Assembly: GCF_003967355.1 (NCBI RefSeq)
Contig: NZ_BIFH01000015.1
Location: 590,649-654,648, forward strand
Origin: Embleya hyalina
GTDB taxonomy: Bacteria; Actinomycetota; Actinomycetes; Streptomycetales; Streptomycetaceae
DNA length: 64,000 nt
Reading direction: 5' to 3'
A program made the translations under genes and the position numbers. The notes under the pieces were generated by a model, which worked only from the letters and a program-made list of their open reading frames with translations, was not told the origin of the DNA and did not search any database. Positions 29,099-37,788 of this stretch are shown one piece after another. The number at the start of each line of letters is the position of its first letter. Within the stretch, counting starts at the first letter, position 1.

Positions 29099-30250
29099 CT
29101 ACGCCTCGCGTGCCAGATCCGTGCCAGATTGGCGATGATCTTGGGGCCTGGATTTCTTGATCCGCTTCGCGATCGAGTCCGCGATGGCCTGGTCCCGGCC
29201 GGCGCGGGCGTGCTGGTAGATCAGGGCTGCGCGAGAGGTGGACTGGCCCATGCGGTCCATCAGCTCGCGGAGAGTGGCGCCGGTCTCGGCGGCGAGGACG
29301 TTCCCGGTATGCCGTAGATCGTGGAAGTGGAGATCGGTCACGCCGACGTGACGGGTTCCGCGTCGCCACACCCGGGTGAAGTGCACCGGCGGAGAGCGGC
29401 GCCCTTAGGTCCGACGAAGAGCAAGCCGTCGTCCTCCTTCTCCGCAAACCACTCCACGTGCCGACGCGGGTCGAGGAGGATCGGCGCGGGGATGGTGACG
29501 GTGCGCTTGCCGGCGGCCGACTTCGGCGGGCCCGTAATGCGCTCGCCGTTGCTCATCTCGATCGCGGAGACGTCGATGCGGATGGTGCCCGCGTCGAGGT
29601 CCACGTGATCGCGGCGGAGGGCGGCGAGTTCGCCCCAGCGCAGGGAGCCGAAGGCGGCGAGGAGGACGAGAGCCCGGTAGCGCGGGCCCACACCGTCCGC
29701 GAGCGTGAAGACCTGTTCGAGGGTGAGGATCGGCCGCTCCGGAGCCTTCTCGTCGCCGCCGCCCTTGATGCGGCACGGGTTGCGGCGGATCAGGCCGTCG
29801 TCCACGGCGGTGTTCATGATCGCGCGCATGAGTCGGTACGCCTTGGCTGTGGTCGACACACCGAGGCCGCCTTCGAGCCGAGTGGCACGCCAGCGGCGTA
29901 CGTCGGCCTCCTTGATCGCCGGAATGGCTGCTTTGCCGAAGGTGGGCATCAGGTGAAGGCGGAGCAGGATGCTGTACAGCTCACGTGCGCGGTCGGAGAT
30001 TCGGCCGCTCCTTGATCCAGGCCATGGCGAACGTACCGAAGACCATGTCGCCGCGCGGGTCGATCCAGTCTCCGCGTCTCATCTCCGATTCGGTGTCGGT
30101 CAGCCACTTTTCGGCTGCCGTCTTGGTAGCGAAGGTCTCGTCAGCCGTGCACAGTTGGCCGTCCGGCCCGGGGTAGCGCGCCTGCCACCTCTTGGACGGA
30201 AGTTGGCGGACCGTTCCGAAGCGACGACGCCGCCCCTTGTTGTTGGGCAT
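29099..30250 (-). pseudogene. tyrosine-type site-specific integrase, frameshifted twice
   Basis: Three consecutive minus-strand pieces together make one phage-type integrase. The N-terminal arm/DNA-binding part is 30250-29981 (KRWQARYPGPDGQLCTADET). The core-binding plus first catalytic part is 29970-29340, with the first catalytic Arg in FGSLRWGELAALRRDHVDL. The C-terminal part is 29386-29099, with HDLRHTGNVLAAETGA, QSTSRAALIYQHA and the Tyr in IYQH. A one-base shift near 29965 and another near 29365 separate them. Both could in principle be sequencing errors, but the matching segment of the second copy at 36.7 kb also carries a stop codon, so decay is likely. Confidence 0.85.
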
Positions 30251-30465
30251 CAGGCTGCCTTTCCATAAGTTCGGCCGGGCTCGACAAGACCAGCGCGAAT
30301 GAACGCGTCGACCGCGTCCGCCGGAATCCGGACATGGCGGCCGATCCGAATGAAGGTGATGCGTCGCTCTGCGATGAGGCGACGGACAAAGCGCTCACCG
30401 ACGTTGAGCCGGTCGGCGACTTGGGGGACGGTCAGGAGCCGTCCGAGCGTGCTCTTCTGGTTCAC
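30250..30465 (-). CDS. excisionase-like helix-turn-helix protein
   Basis: 71 residues with a MerR/excisionase-type HTH (LLTVPQVADRLNVGERFVRR and IRIGRHVRIPADAVDAFI). Its stop overlaps the integrase start by one base (TGATG), the usual xis-int arrangement of actinomycete integrative elements. It probably directs excision together with the integrase. Confidence 0.85.
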   Translation of the reverse strand: MNQKSTLGRLLTVPQVADRLNVGERFVRRLIAERRITFIRIGRHVRIPADAVDAFIRAGLVEPGRTYGKAA

Positions 30466-30676
30466 GGGAGCAAGTCCCCTCGCAGGTCTGGACTGGTCAG
30501 GTCACGTCCTGTTGGGGCCCGGCTACGTGGGGACCTCGGCTGGTTGTCTCGACACCGTTGGGCGTTTGGTCGGTGCGAGCCGGCCTGTGGCGGCCGTTGC
30601 CGAATATTGGTCAGGTGGTGCGTTGGTCCGGGCGGATGCGCGGGAGCCCTCTCGTGCATCCGCCCGGGGTATGCGA

Positions 30677-30982
30677 TCAGGCCGCTTCGTTGTGCACGGC
30701 GATGTGATCCAGTTCGACACAAAGGCCGTTGGCCAGGAGCGTGGCCAGGCGGTGGACCGCGTCGGCAGAGACGGGGCCAAGGTTGACCAGGCCGTCACCG
30801 TGGACGTTCACTTCCGCCTTCAACGCTCCGAAACCGTCGTGCAGGCCAGCCAGGGTGAGACGTGTGGCGAGTTCGGTCGTGGCGCTATGCGCTTTGCTCC
30901 AGCCACGGACGTAGGGGATGCCGGCGTGCAGAACCTCGGCATTCGGTGCGCAGGTTCGCGCGTTGTCAGCGGCGGGACGCAT
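30677..30982 (-). CDS. hypothetical protein (small paralogue A)
   Basis: 101 residues of unknown function. The C-terminal half (ALKAEVNVHGDGLVNLGPVS, then ADAVHRLATLLANGL) is clearly similar in pattern to the gene at 30998 (YLRADINAFGHGFVELGRTT, then PEAATRLAELLAAS), so the two are tandem paralogues. No membrane segment or enzyme motif. Part of a minus-strand run 31724-30677. The 210 bp downstream to the HTH gene hold nothing I can support. Confidence 0.5.
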   Translation of the reverse strand: MRPAADNARTCAPNAEVLHAGIPYVRGWSKAHSATTELATRLTLAGLHDGFGALKAEVNVHGDGLVNLGPVSADAVHRLATLLANGLCVELDHIAVHNEAA

Positions 30983-30997
30983 GGCGATACCTCCTTC

Positions 30998-31240
30998 TCA
31001 GGTGGGGTTCTTCTCGGAGGCGGCGAGAAGTTCAGCAAGCCGGGTAGCGGCTTCCGGTGTCGTGCGGCCGAGTTCGACGAACCCGTGACCGAAGGCATTG
31101 ATGTCGGCACGGAGGTAGGGGAAGTGCTCGGCGAGGCCGGCGGCGATCAGGACGTCCCGCAGGGCGGCAACGGCGGCCCGCGCCTCGTACCAGGCGGTGG
31201 TATCGATGGGCGACCAGGAAGCCGCATCGTGGTCACTCAT
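30998..31240 (-). CDS. hypothetical protein (small paralogue B)
   Basis: 80 residues, acidic and helical, with the ADINAFGHGFVELG core shared with its downstream neighbour. The ATG at 31240 overlaps the stop of the upstream gene by eight bases, indicating coupled translation. Function unknown. Confidence 0.5.
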   Translation of the reverse strand: MSDHDAASWSPIDTTAWYEARAAVAALRDVLIAAGLAEHFPYLRADINAFGHGFVELGRTTPEAATRLAELLAASEKNPT

Positions 31241-31724
31241 CACCCGTGCCCTCGGCAGCGGCGGACAAGTTGCGCAACGCGATCAGGAGATGAACGGTAA
31301 GTACTGCGACCGCGTCACGATCGAGGGTGGACTCCTCCGTGGGCTTGCTGAGCCACTGGTAGCGGTCCCCGGTTTCCACACCCAACCCCGGGACCACCAG
31401 GTACCCGCCGGTCGAGAGGTAGCGATACGGCACGTCCCCACGTAGGACCGTCAACGCGCCGGCGAAGAAGGGCTCACCGACCGGCGCGATGAGGAAGGCA
31501 ACTTTTCGCGCCTGGTGGTCGATGACGGACGGCGGAGCCTGGGAACCGAGACGCCGGTACCAGTCGACCGCTTCGATGCCCAGTCGGTCCGCCACGATGA
31601 CCGCGTCCAGGACGTGGCCGGTCGCCCACAGCCGAGGCGCCCGAGGGTACGTGGTCCCAGCCGAGGTACCGAGGGCTGCGAGCAGCAAGGCACCGGCGGA
31701 TTCACTCGCCTGATGAAGCGTCAT
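31233..31724 (-). CDS. hypothetical protein with possible prim-pol-derived domain
   Basis: 163 residues. A helical N-terminus (LHQASESAGALLLAALG) is followed by VAFLIAPVGEPFFAGALTVL and YLSTGGYLVVPGLG, ending in YQWLSKPTEES. The second half has the order of strands seen in the C-terminal part of prim-pol-like proteins (compare the gene at 26990), but catalytic residues are absent. ATG at 31724 has GGGAG six bases upstream. It heads a three-gene coupled run divergent from the XRE/TPR regulator. Confidence 0.45.
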   Translation of the reverse strand: MTLHQASESAGALLLAALGTSAGTTYPRAPRLWATGHVLDAVIVADRLGIEAVDWYRRLGSQAPPSVIDHQARKVAFLIAPVGEPFFAGALTVLRGDVPYRYLSTGGYLVVPGLGVETGDRYQWLSKPTEESTLDRDAVAVLTVHLLIALRNLSAAAEGTGDE

Positions 31725-31937
31725 GTTCATCTCCCGAAACCCGCCGGCCGTTCCGCCGGGCATCACCACGATGCGACGGCGACACCCGTCCGAGGCAGAC
31801 GGCAAGGGATGACAAGGGGTGACATGCCTTGTCACCCAGGCGCGCACCACAAGATCAACTCACCGCAAGCCTTTGACGACGCTTCGTGTGCGTGAGCATG
31901 ATGGCCGGATCTGGCTCCGCTTCCGGGGAGGCGATTC

Positions 31938-33317
31938 GTGGTGTCGACCACCACGCCGTATCAAGCCGATCTCCTACGCGCGGCCCGAAATCACCTCGGC
32001 TGGAAGAAGCCCCGTCTCGTCTACGCTCTGCGCCAGGCCGCCGCGCAGGAAGGCCGCTCCCTGCCCACCGACACATCCCTCCTGCGAAGCATCGCCCGCT
32101 GGGAGAACGGCCAGACCTACCCCGCCGACTACGTCGAGCTGCTGGTGAAGGTCTACGGCCAGCCGGCCCATCGACTCGGGTTGGCTGACGCGCCGGCCGC
32201 TCCAGAGACCCCAGGGACGGTCTACCCGACCACCCCCACAGACAGCGTTGAAGCACTCACGGCGTTGTGGCGCACCGATCTCGCACCCGGTAGCGACATG
32301 CAGACGCTGTCCCCAGACCCAGCCGCCTGGAACGCGGCGCCGCTCGCCTGGCTCGTTTCCGGACAGCAAGAGCAGTTACCGAATTCCCGAACCCGCACCC
32401 AGGTAGGGATGTCAGACGTCGAAGCCGTCCGTGCAACGGTTGACGTCTACGCCGACTTGGACAACCGCTTCGGGGGCGGGCACGGCCGCCGAGCCTTGAT
32501 CCAGTACCTGAACGGGGACGTTGCCGAATTGCTGACCGCGCGAAGCACGGAGCCGGTGGGCCGCTCCCTGTTCGGCACAGTCGCGGAAGCCACGCTTCTC
32601 GCCGGGTGGATGAGCTACGACAGCGGCCACCACGGCTTGGCCCAGCGCTACTTCATCCAAGCCCTCCGCCTGGCCCAGGCCGCCGAGGATCGCCGTCTCG
32701 CGGGAAGCGTCCTCTCCGCGATGAGCCATCAGGCCACCTACCTCGGCCGCTTCACCGAGGCAGCCAACTTGGCCCGCGCCGCCCAGCTCGGTACCACAGG
32801 CCACGCAACCCCAACCCTGACCGCACAGTTCCTCGCGATGGAGGCCCGAGCGCTCTCCCGAGTCGGCGACCACGCCGGATGCAACACAGCCTTGACCCGA
32901 TCAACGACGATCTTCGAACGCACCAAACCGGGTGAAGACCCGGAGTGGATCGGCTACTTCGACCAGGCGGAGCTGTCCGCCGAACTCGGCCACTGCTTCC
33001 GCGACATGGGCCAGGCCCAGCAAGCCACCACATACGCGGAACTGTGTCTCGGCGGCACGGACGGCCGCTACGTCCGCAGCGACTTCTTCGCGACCATGGT
33101 CCTGGCCGAAGCCCACCTGACAGCCGGAGAACCCGAACTCGCCTGCCGCAGCGCCCTCACCGCACTGAAACTCGGGCAACAGCTCAAGTCCGCCCGATGT
33201 GTGACGTATCTGTCGGAATTCCGCTCGAAGTTGGCAGGGTTCGCAACCTCAGCTCCAGTTGCCGAATTCCTGGAGGAGGCCGAGAGCCACCGCCTGTGGC
33301 AGCAGACCGCGAGTTGA
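31938..33317 (+). CDS. XRE-type regulator with tetratricopeptide repeats
   Basis: 459 residues from GTG. An N-terminal HTH-like segment includes LLRAARNHLGWKKPRLVYAL and SIARWENGQTYPADYVELL. The C-terminal ~280 residues are helical TPR-like repeats (AQRYFIQALRLAQAAED, AANLARAAQLGTTGHATPTL, AELSAELGHCFRDMGQAQQA). Such regulators are abundant in Streptomyces and often sit beside small phosphotransferase-like genes, as here. GGGGAGG precedes the start. Target genes and ligand are unknown; the divergent small-gene operon is the obvious candidate. Confidence 0.75.
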   Translation: MVSTTTPYQADLLRAARNHLGWKKPRLVYALRQAAAQEGRSLPTDTSLLRSIARWENGQTYPADYVELLVKVYGQPAHRLGLADAPAAPETPGTVYPTTPTDSVEALTALWRTDLAPGSDMQTLSPDPAAWNAAPLAWLVSGQQEQLPNSRTRTQVGMSDVEAVRATVDVYADLDNRFGGGHGRRALIQYLNGDVAELLTARSTEPVGRSLFGTVAEATLLAGWMSYDSGHHGLAQRYFIQALRLAQAAEDRRLAGSVLSAMSHQATYLGRFTEAANLARAAQLGTTGHATPTLTAQFLAMEARALSRVGDHAGCNTALTRSTTIFERTKPGEDPEWIGYFDQAELSAELGHCFRDMGQAQQATTYAELCLGGTDGRYVRSDFFATMVLAEAHLTAGEPELACRSALTALKLGQQLKSARCVTYLSEFRSKLAGFATSAPVAEFLEEAESHRLWQQTAS

Positions 33318-33324
33318 TCCGCCC

Positions 33325-34242
33325 TCAGAACGGTTTCCACCCGTGCCGGTCGGCACCGGTCCGCAGGTCCGACATGCGCCGCTCGACCTCCACCGTCACC
33401 GCAGCGTTGCCGGCCATGTTCTGCGTCAGCCACACGGTCATCATCAACTCACGCATGTCCGCCAGGACCGGGTAGCCGTACCAGTTCATGACGTCGAACC
33501 CGTAGGCGTTCACGAACGCCTCGTACTCGGCGCGGCTGTGCCACCCGTACCGCTCGTAGTACATCGCGGTCAGCACCAAGTCCCACTCACGCGGCCCGAG
33601 CGCGAACCCGTCCAAGTCGATGAGGACAGCCCGCCCCGCGTCGTCGACGAGCGCGTTCCCGACGTTCGCGTCCCCATGCACGAGCCCGAAGGGAAGGACG
33701 AACTCCAGAGCGTCGTACCGCTTCCGAAGCTCCTCCGCCCGCTGCCGAAGAAACCCACGGTCCTCATCGCCCAACGCCACCGCGGCGTCGATCCGCCCCC
33801 AGGTCGCCGCCAACGGCTCCAGATACGGCAGCCCCAGCGACTCCGGCTCCTCCAACCAGTGCAACCGCCGCAGCAGCTCGGCCAACGCGACCACACCCGC
33901 GAACAGCTCCTCCTCGGCCACCAGCTCCCAGAACGTCACCACACGCCCATCAACCACGAGCGGTTGCCGCACCCGCGACATGACCCGCACCGCCGGAAAC
34001 CCCACCTCGGCAAGCCACCGAGCAGCAGCCACGGTCCGCTCATGCTCATCGATTCGGTCCGCCGACCGTGCCACCCGCACCACAACCGGATCACACAACC
34101 GGAAAACAGCGTTCTCCCCAAGCCGCAGCAGAGCCGCCCCCTCAGCGCTCAGCCCGGCCACGGCACACGCCGAGCCCAACACCTCCCAAGCATGCTCCGC
34201 AGTGAACGCCCCACCGGCCCCAGACACCCCGCCATCCGCCAT
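33325..34242 (-). CDS. aminoglycoside phosphotransferase (APH)-fold kinase
   Basis: 305 residues. The N-lobe has LRLGENAVFRLCDPVVVRVAR. The Brenner-type catalytic motif is LVHGDANVGNALV (His-Gly-Asp...Asn) and the metal-binding motif is VLIDLDGFALGPREWDL. The APH fold covers antibiotic kinases and many small-molecule kinases; no resistance phenotype can be inferred. It converges with the XRE/TPR gene (7-bp gap). Confidence 0.8.
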   Translation of the reverse strand: MADGGVSGAGGAFTAEHAWEVLGSACAVAGLSAEGAALLRLGENAVFRLCDPVVVRVARSADRIDEHERTVAAARWLAEVGFPAVRVMSRVRQPLVVDGRVVTFWELVAEEELFAGVVALAELLRRLHWLEEPESLGLPYLEPLAATWGRIDAAVALGDEDRGFLRQRAEELRKRYDALEFVLPFGLVHGDANVGNALVDDAGRAVLIDLDGFALGPREWDLVLTAMYYERYGWHSRAEYEAFVNAYGFDVMNWYGYPVLADMRELMMTVWLTQNMAGNAAVTVEVERRMSDLRTGADRHGWKPF

Positions 34243-34357
34243 ACCGCGAAGCTACCCGCATCCCGTGCCCTGTCGACCCACCAACGGTGCCCAATCAACC
34301 ATTGCCGAATTTGGCTCTACTGGATTCAAGGGCGCCGCGCTTCGCGCGCCGCATGGG

Positions 34358-34381
34358 GTCACGCCGCGCGTGCGGCGTGAC
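34358..34381. repeat. perfect 10-bp inverted repeat
   Basis: GTCACGCCGC-GCGT-GCGGCGTGAC, in the gap between the divergent APH-like and TIR genes. It is nested in a looser CATGGGG...CCCCATG dyad. It lies at the border where base composition drops sharply and could be a structured leader or an insertion scar. Confidence 0.6.
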
Positions 34382-34565
34382 CGCCGGTCACGGCGTCGCC
34401 CCATGCGCACGTTCCGTCATCGAAAGGCGCAAGGACTTGCGATCAACATCTCCCCTGATTCTCAATGCCCCTCATCGCCATGAATCGATCATTTCTCGAT
34501 TAGACAAGCCAATATCTGATCGATTCACGTCTATATCGCGATCAAAATTACAACCCGCCATAACC

Positions 34566-35720
34566 ATGTATGCTAACCAAATGAACAATGAGCATCCCGT
34601 AGGATTTTGGAGCTACACCCATCGCGATGACGAATTGGACGATGGCCGAATCCGCCGCCTTGCCCAGTCAATCGGCGACGAGTTCGAGATCATCACAGGC
34701 GAAGAACTGAAAGTTTTCGTAGACAAGAAATCAATTGAGTGGGGTGATGGGTGGCGCATTCGAATTGACACCGCACTTACGAGTAGTACGTTTCTCATCC
34801 CCATCATTACTCCAAGATATTTCAAAAGCCAGCAATGTAGGCGAGAAATCATCACATTTGCCGGACATGCAGCCAGTCTGGGGTTGGACGAGCTGCTTCT
34901 TCCTATCCACTACGTAAATGTGCCAGAATTGACTGACAATAAGGATGAAGATGAAGTCATAGCACTCATTCGCAAGCGCCAATGGGTTGACTGGCGAGAG
35001 CTTCGCCTAGAGGATGAAAAGTCCCCGGAATATCGGAAGGCAATTAATCAACTAGCTGCACGGCTAAGTAAAATCTTGGAGGAGTCGGCGTCCGTTGAAG
35101 CTCCACCTCCCGTTGATCTCGCCAGCGAGGATGACGGCCCGGGGTTTGTCGAGATTATGGCGACAGCCGAGGCGGCTATGCCGCGTTGGGTCGAAACTCT
35201 CCAGTCGCTGACAGACGTCATGACACTCGTCGGATCAGAAATGAACTGGGCGAGCCAATCATTCACGGAATCAGATTCCAGAAATGCTGGCTTTGCCGGA
35301 CGGCTTCGTATCTCACAGGAGCTCGCCAAGCGACTCGATGGCCCCGCGCAGGAAATGTTGACGCTGGGCTCCAAGTACTCGACCGAACTAATCGACATCG
35401 ACCCTGCCATTATCAGCATCATCCGATATGCGGCAGAAAATAAATTGAATAAGGAAGACAAGCAATCTTTTCGCGAGTTCTTCGAAATTCTTGCAGGATT
35501 GATTGCGGCTACTCGCGCCAACGCTCCACATATGCAAGCTTTCGCAGAAGGGGCACGTAGCACCGCCCAATCAAGCCGGTACATCCGGCCTGTCATGAAT
35601 ATCCTGCAAGCAGCCATCCAGCATGTAATCGATGGCCAGACCATCATCGAGGAATGGGATCGACTTCTGAAAGACGTAGATGACGATCCCGAATCCCCTG
35701 ACGAAGACGTAGATGAATAG
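34566..35720 (+). CDS. TIR-domain protein with uncharacterised helical C-terminal domain
   Basis: 384 residues. The TIR domain spans about 12-150: VGFWSYTHRDDEL (strand A and the box 1-like motif), KVFVDKKSIEWGDGW (BB-loop region), FLIPIITPRYFKS and QQCRREI, where the Cys-x-x-Glu places a candidate catalytic glutamate at residue 94. Such TIR domains often hydrolyse NAD+ in bacterial immunity. The C-terminal ~220 residues are helical, acidic at the very end, and unknown to me. Base composition is far from the neighbours (26 of 60 G+C in 34561-34620), with codons AGA, AGG, ATA and CTA, so it was acquired recently. No clear ribosome-binding site; ATG 34581 is an alternative start. Confidence 0.85.
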   Translation: MYANQMNNEHPVGFWSYTHRDDELDDGRIRRLAQSIGDEFEIITGEELKVFVDKKSIEWGDGWRIRIDTALTSSTFLIPIITPRYFKSQQCRREIITFAGHAASLGLDELLLPIHYVNVPELTDNKDEDEVIALIRKRQWVDWRELRLEDEKSPEYRKAINQLAARLSKILEESASVEAPPPVDLASEDDGPGFVEIMATAEAAMPRWVETLQSLTDVMTLVGSEMNWASQSFTESDSRNAGFAGRLRISQELAKRLDGPAQEMLTLGSKYSTELIDIDPAIISIIRYAAENKLNKEDKQSFREFFEILAGLIAATRANAPHMQAFAEGARSTAQSSRYIRPVMNILQAAIQHVIDGQTIIEEWDRLLKDVDDDPESPDEDVDE

Positions 35721-35824
35721 ACCGCAGGGCGTCACCCAGTTCCTGGCACAATTGCGGGAATGGGGCTCTGCCCCGGACCTGGCCCTCTCTCGGAGGGCGG
35801 TCCGGGCATGGCCACTGCGGTTCA

Positions 35825-36005
35825 TGGGTGGTCTTGGGGCCTAGGCGTTCCCTCCTCGATCGGGCACCGGAGGCGTACCCGGAACCCCAGAGAGGCGCAA
35901 CGGCAGAGCGCAAGCGTCACGTTGTGAGCCGTTGCGCCCCTCCGGGAACCCGGGTCCGTGTAGGCATGCCCGATCGAGGAGGGAACCCCCAGACAGACCA
36001 CCCAC
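35825..36005. repeat. ~180-bp imperfect palindrome
   Basis: Nested inverted repeats: TGGGTGGTCT (35825-35834) with AGACCACCCA (35996-36005); a perfect 20-bp pair at 35847-35866 and 35967-35986; and an inner GGCGCAACGGC/GCCGTTGCGCC pair. The whole can fold into one long hairpin. It lies 100 bp after the TIR gene. No target-site duplication or transposase is evident. It could be a MITE-like insertion, a structured RNA or an origin-like element. Confidence 0.8.
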
Positions 36006-36084
36006 TTGTGGAGCGGGGCAAGCCCAACTTGCGCACTGAATGCGAACCGAAATGGGGCGCGGCTCACGGATTCTCGCGGGCGCT

Positions 36085-36260
36085 TAGGCAAAGAGCGAAT
36101 GCCTCGCCGCCGGTGAGCGGTTGCGCAGGTCGACTCCAAGATCGCGGGCGGGTCTTCCGAGCTGGGAATCCGCTGCCGTCGCCTCGGGCGAGGCGATCTC
36201 AACAAGCGGGAGGCGTGTGCTCCTCGCCGTGCCAGATGCGTGCCAGAACGGATGGGGACT
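36085..36260. repeat. right-end segment of the element, repeated at 36985-37110
   Basis: Bases beginning GAGCGAATGC and including GGTCGACTCCAAGATCGCGGG and CTCCTCGCCGTGCCAGATG recur in diverged form at 36985-37110. The second copy has an internal deletion. This suggests that two related elements share a right end. Confidence 0.6.
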
Positions 36261-36357
36261 CGCGGTCATCCAGGGGTACTGACGGGCTATCGCACCAGGA
36301 GCACCAGCCAGGACGCGGCACAGGTCACGAGGCCTCTCTGCGGGCCGCTGGAACGGC

Positions 36358-36402
36358 GCTTCCCAAGCTTAGAACGCGAGTTCGATTCTCGTCGCCCGCT
36401 CG
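36358..36402 (+). other. attachment site copy (right)
   Basis: An exact 45-bp duplicate of the tRNA-Gly 3' end (from the anticodon loop onward), without the 5' half of the tRNA. It is followed by sequence near-identical to that after the real tRNA, including the terminator hairpin. Confidence 0.85.
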
Positions 36403-36465
36403 TGGAGTGAAGGCCCAGGTCACGGACATGATCCGCGACTTGGGCCTTCGTCGTTTCCAGGGCCC

Positions 36466-36945
36466 CTACGCCTCGCGTGCCAGATCCGTGCCGGATGCGC
36501 GTTGATCTTGAGGTCGACACTTCGTGATCCGCTTCGCGATCGAGTCGGCGATGGCTCTGTCCCGGCCGGCACGGGCGTGTTGGTAGATGAGCGCGGCTCG
36601 CGACGTCGACTGGCCCATGCGGTCCATCAGCTCGCGGAGGGTGGCGCCGGTCTCGGCGGCCAGGACGTTGCCCGTGTGACGCAGGTCCTGAAAGTGAAGA
36701 TCGGTAACGCCGAACTGCCGGGTCTCGCGTCGCCACACTCAGGTGAAGTTGCAGCGGCGCAGGGCTGCCCCCTTCGGGCCGGCGAAGGGCAAGCCGTCTT
36801 CTTCGTTCTCCGTGAACCGCTCCACATGCCGACGCGGGTCGAGGAGGGTCGGCGCGGGGGTGGTGGCGGTGCGCTTGCCGGTGGTCGACTTCGGCGGACC
36901 CGTGATGCGCTTGCCGTTGCTCGTGTCGATGGCGGAGACGTCTCG
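36466..36945 (-). pseudogene. second integrase remnant (C-terminal part, with internal stop)
   Basis: The minus strand encodes the C-terminal region of an integrase closely related to that at 29099: RITGPPKSTTGKRT, then ALRRCNFT, a TGA where the first copy has a sense codon, then VWRRETRQFGVTDLHFQDLR and the Tyr-containing RAALIYQHARAGRD. The 5' two thirds are missing beyond about 36945. It is the remains of a second element integrated at the same site. Confidence 0.8.
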
Positions 36946-36984
36946 TGCCCACGTCGGGGTGCATGTGATGGTGAAGGAGAGCGG

Positions 36985-37270
36985 TCGGCTCGCCCCGGCG
37001 CAGCGAATGCGCGGCGTTGGTGGGCGGTTGTGCAGGCCGACTCCGAGGTCGCGGGAGGTGTGCGCTTCTCGCCGTGCCGGATGGGTGTCGGAACCGGCGG
37101 GGGATCGCGGGTGGCAGGGGACATCGGTGGGCGATCGGGCCTTGGGGGCCGTTCAGGACGCAGGGCTGCTTGCGCATGGGGTGTTTGGGTGTGCTGTTGG
37201 GACGGTGCTGCCCCGGTTTGGCTGGGCCCAGGTCGCGGATGGGGTCCGTGGCCTGGGCCTTTGTTGTGTT
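36985..37270. repeat. decayed right end of second element
   Basis: Holds the diverged copy of 36085-36260, then a GGCCCAGGTC...CCTGGGCC hairpin at about 37228-37264 that resembles the tRNA-Gly terminator region, but no recognisable tRNA 3' end. No gene is supported in 36946-37279. Confidence 0.5.
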
Positions 37271-37279
37271 GCGGGTGGG

Positions 37280-37630
37280 TCAGTGGAATTCGTGGATTAG
37301 TTGGATTTGGCCGACTATGTGTTTGTTGAATTCTGGGAGGTCTTCGGCTGGGACCCAGAGTTCGAGGATGGTTTTGCCGCCTGCCTGGCGGACCGGGTAG
37401 CGGATTACGTATTCGGTTTCGATTTGGAAGCGGGTTACGTAGCCGGAGCCGGAGGCGGGGACGTTCCAGTCTCGGGCGATTTTGATCGCGTAGTCCTCGT
37501 TGAGGACCGGGTAGAAGATCGGCTGGTCGGGCAGCCGGGCCGGCCACGCGGTCCAGCCGGACTCGCGTACGAGCTCCAGCTCGGCCGGTCCAGTCGGCCG
37601 CCAGAGGGTCGTCGTGGGGATGGCGTTCAT
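37280..37630 (-). CDS. hypothetical protein (family often labelled ADP-ribosylation/crystallin J1)
   Basis: 116 residues starting TTLWRPTGPAELELVRESG, with WPARLPDQPIFYPVLNEDYA, IARDWNVPASGSGYVTRF and a C-terminal LWVPAEDLPEFNKHIVGQI. Near-identical architectures are common in Streptomyces and are usually annotated with the crystallin J1 label, although the protein is much shorter than true ADP-ribosylglycohydrolases and lacks their metal-binding Asp clusters. It could be an immunity-type or nucleic-acid-linked small protein; I assign no activity. Confidence 0.65.
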   Translation of the reverse strand: MNAIPTTTLWRPTGPAELELVRESGWTAWPARLPDQPIFYPVLNEDYAIKIARDWNVPASGSGYVTRFQIETEYVIRYPVRQAGGKTILELWVPAEDLPEFNKHIVGQIQLIHEFH

Positions 37631-37788
37631 GGGGTTATGGTGCGTCCGCCGGTGGGTGGGGTGGAAACGGATTTCGCAGGTGGGGCGCGCGGGCGGCGGG
37701 GTGGCGGGCGAGTGACTTCCGCCTCGATCGGGTGGGATCTGACGGGCCGTCATGGAAGTTGCCGGCGGGCGCTGCTAGCTTCCGCGGC

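Larger units (their letters stand above)
28991..36402. mobile_element. integrative element at tRNA-Gly, probably immobile
   Basis: A 45-bp direct repeat of the tRNA-Gly 3' end (28991-29035 and 36358-36402) brackets 7.4 kb. Next to the left copy is a tyrosine integrase gene with two frameshifts, preceded by an excisionase-like HTH gene. Cargo is three small unknown genes, an XRE/TPR regulator, an APH-fold kinase, a TIR-domain gene and a long palindrome. No replication or FtsK-like transfer gene is visible, so it looks like a reduced actinomycete integrative element carrying accessory genes. Confidence 0.8.

Noticed and set aside
33325..34242. Antibiotic resistance gene
   Set aside because: The APH fold is clear, but it covers many kinases. 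Nothing here shows an aminoglycoside substrate.
28991..36402. Active conjugative AICE
   Set aside because: No FtsK-like transfer protein or replication initiator lies between the att copies, and the integrase is frameshifted.
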